Of a stretch of DNA of 64,000 nucleotides, positions 1-7,160 are shown one piece after another. The stretch is from Eubacteriales bacterium (GTDB lineage Bacteria; Bacillota; Clostridia; Lachnospirales; Lachnospiraceae). Numbering within the stretch: position 1 is the stretch's first letter; every line of letters starts with the position of its first letter. A program made the position numbers and the translations under genes. The stretch is from positions 1 to 64,000 of the forward strand of contig JAUNPJ010000005.1 of assembly GCA_030536755.1 (NCBI GenBank), in the 5' to 3' direction. Under the pieces are notes generated by a model, which saw nothing but the letters and a program-made list of their open reading frames with translations, did not search any database and was not told the DNA's origin.

Positions 1-60
1 AATCGGCGTATCCGTTGGCTCCGGGGTAGGAATCGGCGTATCCGTTGGCTCCGGGACAGG
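1..60 (-). repeat. 30-bp tandem direct repeat inside the DUF4430 gene
   Basis: Two adjacent 30-bp units differ at only a few bases near the end. On the minus strand each encodes a ten-residue unit of the form PEPTDTPIPT. The array continues out of the window, so the copy number is unknown. Such repeats often vary in number between strains. Confidence 0.85.
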
Positions 61-801
61 TTCCGGTGTACTTGTTATGACCTCATTTAAATAACTGGTT
101 GCTTCGTTGACCTCATAATCATTGGCATTTACTTTTGCCATAGTCCCAACTGCGTTACTCCACGCATCAGAAAACCCATTCAGCATCTGATATTTCTCAC
201 GATTCTGATTTACAAGTCCCATCAGTCTCACCAGCTGCGTTTTATCCCCTACAGGATAGTAAACAGTACTGCCGCTTTGGCCTGTCAAATCTGCTCCCAT
301 ACAAAGTGTGAACATAAATCTTGCCACATCATCCTGCGTCGGCGCCACCGATCCCATTCCCAGCGGAACATACTGGTTATTCACGTAATACATCCATCCG
401 GATCCTGACGTGTAGGATCTCTCATACAAATTTCCCGGCATATAGTTTTCACCGATTGACTGATTGTTTTGATTCAGAATATCGATTACACATGCGGGAA
501 TCCTGCTGCTTCCAACATCTACACCATGAATACCGGACAAATAAAATCCCATTGGAGTATCATTATAAGCATAAGAAATTCCTTTTTGATGGAGTACTCG
601 CTGCAGAACATCCGCATACGTCTCCCCCGGCGTGAACTCTACAACAGTCGGCTCGATGATAAAGTCTCCTCCGACTACAAAACGCTCCAGAGTCATCGTC
701 ATCGTATCTGCCAAGGTCTCTACCTTTCCTGTCAGCACCAGGGCGAACATCACACACGCTACCCATAGCAGACCTTTCACTTTTTTTCGTTTCTTTCTCA
801 T
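1..801 (-). CDS. Secreted DUF4430-domain protein, partial (C-terminus beyond left edge)
   Basis: 267 codons are visible before the window ends. The start at 801 follows AAAGGAGG at a normal distance; an ATG two codons earlier abuts the ribosome site. Residues 1-9 are Lys/Arg-rich and 11-25 hydrophobic, a signal peptide probably cut after ETLA near residue 31. Residues 35-170 resemble the DUF4430 domain, including GWMYYVNN at 135-142. That family is related to the C-terminal beta domain of transcobalamin and intrinsic factor. From about residue 240 the chain turns into Pro/Glu/Thr/Asp-rich repeats, a likely wall-spanning linker. A cobalamin riboswitch lies directly upstream, so a role in corrinoid capture at the cell surface is a reasonable inference. 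What follows the linker is unknown. Confidence 0.8.
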   Translation of the reverse strand, partial: MRKKRKKVKGLLWVACVMFALVLTGKVETLADTMTMTLERFVVGGDFIIEPTVVEFTPGETYADVLQRVLHQKGISYAYNDTPMGFYLSGIHGVDVGSSRIPACVIDILNQNNQSIGENYMPGNLYERSYTSGSGWMYYVNNQYVPLGMGSVAPTQDDVARFMFTLCMGADLTGQSGSTVYYPVGDKTQLVRLMGLVNQNREKYQMLNGFSDAWSNAVGTMAKVNANDYEVNEATSYLNEVITSTPEPVPEPTDTPIPTPEPTDTPI

Positions 802-914
802 TGTCATCCTCCTTTGTTGATTGTTTCCCCCTAAAAAAGGGTATAAAAAACAGACATCCGCAGGCCTCGGACACTGTATTTTTGCCGGATTTCTGTCGGC
901 ATATGCGATTGTAA

Positions 915-1110
915 AATCAAAAAAGCCCTCCAGTTCTCACCGGAAGGCTCATATGTATGCTATATAGGGATAAAATTTCACTACATACCATCATATACGC
1001 TCCTGGCGCTGTTCAAGTATGCAGTGGACACGGACTTATGTATCTGAGATACACTTACCGCAAAAGACTTGTTCCGGATTTTCACCGGATTTTCCATTAT
1101 CATTCACCAA
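915..1110 (-). promoter_or_regulatory. Cobalamin riboswitch with terminator, upstream of DUF4430 gene
   Basis: On the minus strand the core element CCGGTGAAAATCCGGAAC (1071-1088 region) is followed by TTTTGCGGTAAGTG and by the B12-box-like GCCAGGAG (1000-1007). This order is that of cobalamin riboswitches. A 10-bp hairpin with G-U pairs (924-933 with 940-949) followed by a run of six T forms an intrinsic terminator about 120 bp before the start codon. The expected logic is termination when cobalamin is plentiful. Aptamer limits are approximate, and the P1 stem was not resolved. Confidence 0.85.
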
Positions 1111-1156
1111 TTATTATTCGTAAATGGCTGCTACTGTTCTGTATTTATATGAATAA

Positions 1157-1185
1157 ATAATATCTCATTTTGTTTAATAAGTCAA
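1157..1185 (-). promoter_or_regulatory. Sigma-A promoter of the DUF4430 riboswitch unit
   Basis: TTGACT (1180-1185) and TATTAT (1157-1162) are separated by 17 bp on the minus strand, about 50 bp upstream of the aptamer. The unit therefore has its own promoter, independent of the LRR gene before it. Confidence 0.75.
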
Positions 1186-1222
1186 TACAATTTGGAAAAT
1201 TCCCCATCTGTATTTTGTCAAA

Positions 1223-2026
1223 TCAAAGAAATTCCAGACACATGCTATATTTTTCGGCATATTCCTCCATTTTACTCCCCTTTTTACATCGAATCGTACA
1301 GTTTTTGTTCGTGATCCAGTCTCCTACCGTGTCCGGGTCATGATGAATTTCCAGAGTTTTCAGCTTTCCGCATCCATGGAAGGCCCATTTTCCGATAGTC
1401 TGTACTGATTTTGGAATTTTTACATATTCCAGACTCTTACACTTCAAAAAAGCACTCTCTCCAATAAAAGTAAGACCATCCGGCAGCTTCACCTGCTTCA
1501 ACCCACACTGATAAAAAGCTCTTTGTCCAATCATCCACAGTGTAGAAGGCAATTCAATTTCCTGCAAAGCTTCACATTTGTAGAAAGCCTCTTCCTCAAT
1601 TACTTCGAGTTCTTTTGGCAGCGTGACATGCTTCATCTGGCGGCACTCCGCAAAGGTTCCGGAAGCAATCGTTTTGCATTGCCTGTTCTCCGAGAAATCA
1701 ACATTCTCAATTCTTTTACATTTGTAAAAAGCCTGGCCACCTATCGCACAGAGATTTTCAGAAAATTGAATTTCTTTCAAATTGCTGCAATTGGCAAAAG
1801 CTTCCTCCTTCACTTTCCTTATTTTCGGAAACTCAACCGTCCGCAATGCCGTACAGCCACAAAACGCCTGCTGCTCGATCACCTGAATCTCCGGCAGTGT
1901 AACATTTCTTACCTTGATGTTATTTTTCAAACATTCCTGCCCCATAGCCTGATAGCAATCATCAATCCTGTAATCCTCCCGAACACCTGCAAGTGCATCT
2001 TTTCGATTTAAAATCCTGTATTCCAT
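1223..2026 (-). CDS. Leucine-rich repeat protein (LRR_5 / BspA-like repeats)
   Basis: 267 residues. The start at 2026 is chosen because GAGGGGG lies six bases upstream; the in-frame ATG at 2062 falls inside a terminator hairpin. From about residue 45 on, about nine repeats of roughly 23 residues carry the LRR_5 pattern (I...AF..C..L..V.LP), for example IEEEAFYKCEALQEIELP. I see no signal peptide, membrane segment or wall anchor, so the protein looks cytosolic, unlike many BspA-type surface proteins. It follows a complete cobalamin riboswitch with terminator, so its expression should respond to cobalamin. The function is unknown; LRR_5 repeats usually mediate protein binding. Confidence 0.85.
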   Translation of the reverse strand: MEYRILNRKDALAGVREDYRIDDCYQAMGQECLKNNIKVRNVTLPEIQVIEQQAFCGCTALRTVEFPKIRKVKEEAFANCSNLKEIQFSENLCAIGGQAFYKCKRIENVDFSENRQCKTIASGTFAECRQMKHVTLPKELEVIEEEAFYKCEALQEIELPSTLWMIGQRAFYQCGLKQVKLPDGLTFIGESAFLKCKSLEYVKIPKSVQTIGKWAFHGCGKLKTLEIHHDPDTVGDWITNKNCTIRCKKGSKMEEYAEKYSMCLEFL

Positions 2027-2049
2027 AGTTTTCCCCCTCTTCACACCTG

Positions 2050-2265
2050 AAAAAGGGCACAAAAAACAGACCTCTGTTATGTGCCTCCAGATGCTCCGTC
2101 TTTATTATGCAGATACCTGTATCCTGTCTCGCAGTTCAAACCTACTTGCCATCCCTTCCCGGTTACCCAGTGGCTCTGATGACGTTCGTCCTGATTACAG
2201 TGGGGACAAATCCGTGTCGGAATCTCACCGAAAGTTCCAAAATGCATGTGCATTTTCTGTATCTG
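2050..2265 (-). promoter_or_regulatory. Cobalamin riboswitch with terminator, upstream of LRR gene
   Basis: On the minus strand the sequence carries TTTCGGTGAGATTCCGACACGG, then CCCCACTGTAATC, then GCCACTGGGTAACCGGGAAGG and the B12 box GAGACAGGATAC. All are in the order of a full cobalamin aptamer. The ends close with a perfect 7-bp P1 (2259-2265 with 2110-2116, CAGATAC/GTATCTG). Downstream, GGCACA/TGTGCC (2056-2061, 2080-2085) encloses a second perfect stem AACAGA/TCTGTT and is followed by CTTTTT, an intrinsic terminator just before the LRR ribosome site. A 100-codon open frame over this stretch is an artefact. Confidence 0.93.
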
Positions 2266-2314
2266 TACGAATGACTCTATGATTATTGCAATCACTCTGC
2301 TTTTCCTTTCTATT

Positions 2315-2343
2315 ATCATATCTGGAAATAAGCAGATTGTCAA
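2315..2343 (-). promoter_or_regulatory. Sigma-A promoter of the LRR riboswitch unit
   Basis: TTGACA (2338-2343), a 17-bp spacer and TATGAT (2315-2320) on the minus strand. Transcription should begin near 2308, about 43 bases before the aptamer P1. The remaining stretch up to the plus-strand GAPDH gene (2344-2542) is AT-rich and I saw no convincing sigma-A promoter for that gene in it. Confidence 0.75.
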
Positions 2344-2542
2344 CTTTTTTACCGGTTTTCCTTTAAAAATAACTGACAACGTATTATCATCCCTGTTAAT
2401 TTTTTAATTAATAATGAAAGTATGGCTTTTTTCAATCATTTGTGTTAAACTGACAAAAGATTACAGTATATAGGATTCAGTACTGCACATTATTGCCATA
2501 GTGAAGGAAAAAACATATTCTTACAATTAGGAGGAAATTATC

Positions 2543-3562
2543 ATGGCAATTCAAATTGGCATCAACGGATTCGGACGCATCGGACGTGTTGCATTCCGTA
2601 TCGCCATCAGTCAGCCTGAAACCTTTCACTTATGCGGAATCAACGTCCGCAACGCAGATTTGGATTATATGGTCTATATGATCCGTTATGATACCATATT
2701 CGGTCGGTTCAAAGGAGAACTCGCTACTTATGATAAGGGAATCGTCGTGAATGGGCAGAAGATTCCTGTATTTTCATGCAGCGATGCCTCCTTAATCCCA
2801 TGGGGAGACTGCGGTGCCGAATATATCATAGACGCCACCGGCGCATTCTGCACGACCGCAAAGGCAATGTCTCACATTCATGCCGGCGCAAAAAAAGTGA
2901 TTATCTCTGCCCCTGCAAAAGACGAAGAGACTCCTACTTTTGTCATGGGCATCAACCAGGACAAGTACACCCCTGATATGCAGGTCGTATCCAACGCATC
3001 CTGCACGACCAACTGTCTGGCTCCTATCTGCAAGGTACTCGAAGATAATTATGGAATTGAGTACGGACTCATGTCAACCATTCATGCAGCAACCGCCAAA
3101 CAGAAGGTTGTAGACTGCCGTTCTCTGAAAGACTGGCGGACAGGGCGTGCTGTGTTCGGAAATCTGATTCCATCCACCACCGGTGCTGCAAAAGCGATTT
3201 CTCTGGTAATTCCTTCCCTGAAGGATAAGATGAACGGAATCTCTTACCGTGTGCCTACCTCAGATGTTTCGATTGTGGATTTGAATGTAGCGCTGAAAAA
3301 GGAAACCACTTACGCAGATATCTGTGAAAAAGTCCGCGAGGCTTCCAGAACCTATCTGGCAGACATTCTGGATTTTGTGGATGATGAGGTGGTATCTTCC
3401 GACTTTATCGGAGAGACGCACGCATCTATTTTTGATATTCGTCAGGGAATACAGGTGAACACTCATTTCTTCAAACTGATTTGTTTCTATGACAATGAGT
3501 GGGGCTATACCAGTCAGATTTTCCGGCTCATTCAGTACATGAGCCAGATGGATCACAAATAG
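2543..3562 (+). CDS. gap: Glyceraldehyde-3-phosphate dehydrogenase, type I
   Basis: 339 residues, normal family length, with AGGAGG eight bases before the ATG. The Rossmann motif GINGFGRIGR is at 6-15, catalytic Cys154 in SNASCTTNC, and His181 27 residues later as expected; STTGAAKA and RVPTSDVS are intact, so the enzyme should be active. One oddity: the position that is normally Asp after Asn in the NAD-binding loop (VND or IND) reads INVRN (33-37). Loss of this Asp, here with a neighbouring Arg, is typical of NADP-using GapB-type enzymes, so NADP preference is possible. It stands alone, not in a gap-pgk-tpi operon, and is closed by a strong terminator before tyrA. Confidence 0.93.
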   Translation: MAIQIGINGFGRIGRVAFRIAISQPETFHLCGINVRNADLDYMVYMIRYDTIFGRFKGELATYDKGIVVNGQKIPVFSCSDASLIPWGDCGAEYIIDATGAFCTTAKAMSHIHAGAKKVIISAPAKDEETPTFVMGINQDKYTPDMQVVSNASCTTNCLAPICKVLEDNYGIEYGLMSTIHAATAKQKVVDCRSLKDWRTGRAVFGNLIPSTTGAAKAISLVIPSLKDKMNGISYRVPTSDVSIVDLNVALKKETTYADICEKVREASRTYLADILDFVDDEVVSSDFIGETHASIFDIRQGIQVNTHFFKLICFYDNEWGYTSQIFRLIQYMSQMDHK

Positions 3563-3666
3563 CAGGTTTCTATGGCAGTAGTTTGCTGGAAATACTGTAA
3601 TCCGGTCACTCGCATCGTACATATCCATTCGTCATTACGATTATGTACTCTGTGATTTCTTATGCA

Positions 3667-3740
3667 AACAGGCTCCTGAAGAGCACAGGAAAACTATTTT
3701 CCCGTATTCTTCAGGAGTCTGTTGTTTCTCTTTTCATTCT
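3667..3740 (+). terminator. Intrinsic terminator after gap
   Basis: A 16-bp stem (3667-3682 with 3708-3723, one G-U pair) is followed by a T-rich tract. It isolates gap from the tyrA promoter just downstream. Confidence 0.85.
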
Positions 3741-3762
3741 CTTTTTATCTCATTCTGTATTA

Positions 3763-3791
3763 TTGACATTTGCACTTCTTTCCACTAAAAT
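3763..3791 (+). promoter_or_regulatory. Sigma-A promoter of tyrA-aroA
   Basis: TTGACA (3763-3768), 17 bp, TAAAAT (3786-3791). It lies between the gap terminator and the chosen tyrA start, which also argues against the far-upstream in-frame ATG at 3643. Confidence 0.8.
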
Positions 3792-3852
3792 GGAAAAGAT
3801 ATGGGGCAATATTACTGCCCGTGGACGCATTTACGGAAAGGACACAAAAGAA

Positions 3853-4947
3853 ATGACGACAACAATTGGTTTTATCGGTCTGGGACTGATCGGAGGCTCT
3901 ATGGCAAAAGCTATCCGAAAGGCGCACCCGGATTATCACATTATGGCTTATAACCGTACAAGAGAAATCGCAGAGCAGGCGCAGGCAGACGGTATCATCA
4001 ATACCATCTGCGAAGATGAGGATTTTCAGTTTGCAAAATGTGATTTCATCTTTCTTTGTACACCAGTGGAGCAAAATACCAAATATCTCACCTTTTTAAA
4101 AAGCATTGTTGGTCCGACTTCCATCATCAGCGATGTAGGAAGCGTAAAAGGACCTATTCACAAAGAAATTGCCGAGCTTGGGCTTACCTCTTCCTTTATC
4201 GGCGGACATCCTATGGCGGGATCCGAAAAAACAGGCTATGCCAATTCCAAAGCACATATGCTGGAAAATGCCTACTACATTCTGACGCCCGGCGAAAACG
4301 CATCCATCGATAAAATTTCCCGTTATGTAGAACTTGTGACTTCAATCAACGCGATTCCTCTCGTTCTTACTTACGAGGAGCACGATTATATCACGGCAGG
4401 TGTCAGCCATCTACCTCACATCATTGCGGCCACACTTGTCAATCTGGTGAAGAATCTGGACAACGAAGACGAACATATGAAAATGATCGCTGCCGGTGGT
4501 TTCAAGGATATTACAAGAATTGCTTCTTCCTCCCCTGTCATGTGGCAGCAGATCTGTGAGGAAAATCAGGAAAATATTTCCCGTGTCCTCGATGAATATA
4601 TCCGTATGCTGATTCAGGCAAGATACGACGTAGACCATCACGAAGCCGAGGCAATTTACAAGATGTTTGAATCTTCCAGAGATTATCGTGATTCCTTCGA
4701 TATCCTTCCAAAGGGTCCATTGAAAAAACGCTACGAACTGTACTGCGACATCGAGGACGAGGCTGGAGGAATCGCCGCCATCGCTACTATTCTTGCCATG
4801 GATGGAATCAGTATCAAGAATATCGGCATCATTCACAACCGTGAATTTGAGCAGGGCGTACTGCGCATTGAATTTTATGACGCCCTCTCTCTGAGCAGTG
4901 GTGTTTCCCTGCTGCGCAAGAGAAATTATATTGTTTATGAGCGTTGA
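3853..4947 (+). CDS. tyrA: Prephenate dehydrogenase with C-terminal ACT domain
   Basis: 364 residues from the ATG at 3853, where the family homology begins (MTTTIGFIGLGLIGGS). The longer open frame from 3643 would span a terminator and promoter. It oxidatively decarboxylates prephenate to 4-hydroxyphenylpyruvate for tyrosine synthesis. The NAD-binding GxGxxG is at 6-11, GGHPMAGSEKTG contributes to the active site, and GVSHLPHIIA carries the conserved helical-domain His. Residues from about 295 on (YCDIEDEAGGIAAIATIL) form an ACT domain, as in Bacillus TyrA, implying feedback control by aromatic amino acids. aroA follows 21 bp downstream in the same transcript. Confidence 0.95.
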   Translation: MTTTIGFIGLGLIGGSMAKAIRKAHPDYHIMAYNRTREIAEQAQADGIINTICEDEDFQFAKCDFIFLCTPVEQNTKYLTFLKSIVGPTSIISDVGSVKGPIHKEIAELGLTSSFIGGHPMAGSEKTGYANSKAHMLENAYYILTPGENASIDKISRYVELVTSINAIPLVLTYEEHDYITAGVSHLPHIIAATLVNLVKNLDNEDEHMKMIAAGGFKDITRIASSSPVMWQQICEENQENISRVLDEYIRMLIQARYDVDHHEAEAIYKMFESSRDYRDSFDILPKGPLKKRYELYCDIEDEAGGIAAIATILAMDGISIKNIGIIHNREFEQGVLRIEFYDALSLSSGVSLLRKRNYIVYER

Positions 4948-4968
4948 TGCTATAACAGGAGGAATGTT

Positions 4969-6255
4969 ATGATCTTAGAAATTACAAAAGCAAATTCCTT
5001 AAAAGGAGAAGTAAAAATTCCGGGAGACAAATCTGTTTCCCACCGCGGCATTATGCTTGGTGCACTGGCAAGCGGAATCACTCGCATCACCAATTTTCTG
5101 CAGGGTGCCGACTGTCTTTCTACCATTGACTGTTTTCGAAAAATGGGCATTGCTATCGAAAACAAACCACAGGAAATTCTGGTACACGGCAAGGGTCTCC
5201 ATGGACTTCAAAAGCCGGATTCCATGCTGGATGTCGGAAACAGCGGAACGACGACACGATTGATCTCCGGTATTCTGGCAGGGCAAAATTTTACAAGCGA
5301 ACTGACAGGAGACGCTTCCATCCAGAGCCGTCCTATGGGGCGAATCATCACCCCGTTAAGCCAGATGGGTGCTTCGATCACAAGTATAAAGGGAAACAAC
5401 TGCGCACCGCTCCACATTGAAGGTGGAAATCTCCATTCCACTCATTATGATTCACCGGTGGCTTCTGCTCAGGTAAAATCCTGCGTCTTATTTGCCGGCA
5501 TGTATGCCAAAGACGGCGGACGCACTTCTGTCACAGAACCGTCCCTGTCCCGCAACCACTCCGAGCTGATGCTTTCTCATTTCGGTGCAGACTTGACGAG
5601 CGAGGGCACCACCGTTTCCATCGCTCCGGAACCAGTTCTGGAAGCAAGAGAAATTGAGGTTCCGGGAGATATCTCTTCTGCTGCTTATTTTATCGCTGCC
5701 GGACTTCTTGTTCCGAATTCCGAGGTTCTTGTCAAAAACGTGGGAACCAACCCCACCAGAGACGGTTTTCTGCGTGTCTGCCGTGCCATGGGCGCAGATA
5801 TAACGCTTCTGAATGAGCGAAATGACAGCGGCGAGCCGGTTGCGGATATCCTTGTCCGCTCCAGCCATTTGAAAGGAACGGTCATTGAGGGAGATATCAT
5901 TCCGACCCTGATCGATGAAATTCCGATCATTGCCGTGATGGCGGCTTTTGCAGAGGGAGAGACCGTCATTCGTGATGCTGCTGAACTGAAGGTCAAGGAG
6001 TCCGACCGCATCGCCGTTATGGTAGAAAATCTGTCCGCAATGGGTGCAGACATCACAGGAACCGATGATGGCATGATCATCAACGGTGTTTCCCATCTGC
6101 AGGGAGCACACATCCAAAGCCATCTGGATCACCGCATTGCCATGTCTTTTGCAGTGGCAGGGCTTGCCGCTGAGGGAATAACCTCCATCGAAAATGGAGA
6201 CTGCGTGAACATTTCCTACCCGCGCTTCTACGATGACTTAAATCAATTGCGATAA
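4969..6255 (+). CDS. aroA: 3-phosphoshikimate 1-carboxyvinyltransferase (EPSP synthase)
   Basis: 428 residues, the usual length, behind AGGAGG. It joins shikimate-3-phosphate and phosphoenolpyruvate to make EPSP. The substrate motifs PGDKSVSHR (near 19), GNSGTTTRL (near 91) and the catalytic Asp in PTLIDEIPI (near 310) are intact, with KESDR near 345 and DHRIAMS near the C-terminus. It is the second gene of tyrA-aroA and is followed by a clear terminator. The DAHP synthase of the same pathway lies 34 kb away with separate control. Confidence 0.96.
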   Translation: MILEITKANSLKGEVKIPGDKSVSHRGIMLGALASGITRITNFLQGADCLSTIDCFRKMGIAIENKPQEILVHGKGLHGLQKPDSMLDVGNSGTTTRLISGILAGQNFTSELTGDASIQSRPMGRIITPLSQMGASITSIKGNNCAPLHIEGGNLHSTHYDSPVASAQVKSCVLFAGMYAKDGGRTSVTEPSLSRNHSELMLSHFGADLTSEGTTVSIAPEPVLEAREIEVPGDISSAAYFIAAGLLVPNSEVLVKNVGTNPTRDGFLRVCRAMGADITLLNERNDSGEPVADILVRSSHLKGTVIEGDIIPTLIDEIPIIAVMAAFAEGETVIRDAAELKVKESDRIAVMVENLSAMGADITGTDDGMIINGVSHLQGAHIQSHLDHRIAMSFAVAGLAAEGITSIENGDCVNISYPRFYDDLNQLR

Positions 6256-6260
6256 AACAA

Positions 6261-6312
6261 AAAACCTGCCGGTATATCCACGAATCATACGGAATATATC
6301 AGCAGGTTTTTT
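6261..6312 (+). terminator. Intrinsic terminator after aroA
   Basis: AAAACCTGC (6261-6269) pairs with GCAGGTTTT (6302-6310), with further pairing inside, and ends in a T-run. A flanking A-run means it may also stop the convergent HPr transcript. Confidence 0.85.
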
Positions 6313-6332
6313 GCATGCCTGTCGCTTTCTTT

Positions 6333-6614
6333 TTAAATTGTTTCACCAAGTCCATCCTCTATCGTTTGAATCACCTTTTTGAGTGCCTCTTCTTCATCCG
6401 GTCCTTTACAACAAATCTCAATCTCCTGCCCCTGACGAACCCCGGAAGCCAGAATACTTAAAATACTTTTTAAATTCGCCGTACCCTGTACTCCATTCTT
6501 CTCATACTGAAACTCAATCCTGGAAGAATAGTTGTCAATGCTGTTGGAAAGGACAGTTGCTGTTTTTAAGTGAAAGCCGGAAGGATTCAAAATTTTGACT
6601 TTCTGACTGACCAT
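6333..6614 (-). CDS. Divergent HPr-family phosphocarrier protein
   Basis: 93 residues against about 85-88 for HPr, with AGGAG upstream of the start. The phospho-accepting His15 is kept, but its surroundings read SGFHLKTAT instead of GIHARPA: Arg17 is Lys and Pro18 is Thr. By contrast the HPr-kinase site is well kept, TANLKSILSIL with Ser50 aligned to Ser46 of Bacillus HPr after a four-residue insertion. The canonical HPr of this genome (14714-14971) lacks that serine. This suggests a regulatory paralogue, analogous to Crh but with His retained; that role is an inference. It stands alone between aroA and the metal-efflux operon. Confidence 0.85.
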   Translation of the reverse strand: MVSQKVKILNPSGFHLKTATVLSNSIDNYSSRIEFQYEKNGVQGTANLKSILSILASGVRQGQEIEICCKGPDEEEALKKVIQTIEDGLGETI

Positions 6615-6755
6615 AAAATCACTCTCCTTTATCGTTTTGTCTGTATATAGATATACTGTAACTGTTCAATAGGTAATATCCACGGTTATTGTAACACAAA
6701 ATCTGGAAATTGTCTCCAATTTTCTCATTTTTTACACTTTTTTTACATTTTTTAA

Positions 6756-6778
6756 GGGCAGAGAAATCCTCTCTGCCC
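6756..6778 (-). terminator. Hairpin after the arsR gene (weak terminator)
   Basis: A 9-bp perfect stem (GGGCAGAGA/TCTCTGCCC) with a 5-base loop lies directly after the ArsR stop codon. It lacks a proper T-run on the minus strand, so termination may be inefficient or factor-aided. Confidence 0.4.
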
Positions 6779-6784
6779 CATTGC

Positions 6785-7144
6785 TTATTCTTCGATATGT
6801 TCTCGCCCCTGTGCGATCATTGTCCGCACATGATCATCTGCCAGAGAATAGAAAATAGATTTTCCCTCTCTTCTGCTTTTTACCAGCTTGTTCTGTTTGA
6901 GAATGCGAAGCTGATGGGAAATGGCCGACTGTGTCATATTCAGAACTTTCGCCAGATCACACACGCACACCTCCGCCTCAAACAGCACAAACAAAATCCG
7001 GATCCTTGTGGAATCACCGAATACTTTAAACAACTCTGCCAGATCATACAACTCTGTCTCCTCCGGCATCGTCTCATTGACAATTTTCAGAAGTTCTTCG
7101 TGAACCTCCACGGTATCACAACACATCTTTTCTTTTTCGCTCAC
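6785..7144 (-). CDS. ArsR/SmtB-family metal-responsive repressor
   Basis: 119 residues. The winged helix-turn-helix spans about 35-100, with recognition helix SAISHQLRIL. EVCVCDLAKVL carries the Cys-x-Cys pattern seen at the metal-linked alpha-3 site of CadC/ArsR proteins, and the C-terminal DDHVRTMIAQGREHIEE has the Asp/His...His/Glu spacing of the zinc alpha-5 site of SmtB/CzrA proteins. It is the last gene of the operon, 17 bp after the ATPase. An inverted repeat of ArsR-operator type overlaps the operon start, so it probably autoregulates export of Zn, Cd or Pb. The exact metal cannot be told. Confidence 0.9.
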   Translation of the reverse strand: MSEKEKMCCDTVEVHEELLKIVNETMPEETELYDLAELFKVFGDSTRIRILFVLFEAEVCVCDLAKVLNMTQSAISHQLRILKQNKLVKSRREGKSIFYSLADDHVRTMIAQGREHIEE

Positions 7145-7160
7145 TCTTTTTCACCGCTTT

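Noticed and set aside
957..1160. 67-codon open frame on the plus strand
   Set aside because: Antisense to the first cobalamin riboswitch; no ribosome site or recognisable protein.
2077..2379. 100-codon open frame on the minus strand
   Set aside because: It covers the promoter and cobalamin aptamer; base conservation follows the riboswitch, not a protein.
3643..3852. N-terminal extension of tyrA by 70 codons
   Set aside because: It spans a terminator and a promoter and shows no homology to prephenate dehydrogenase.
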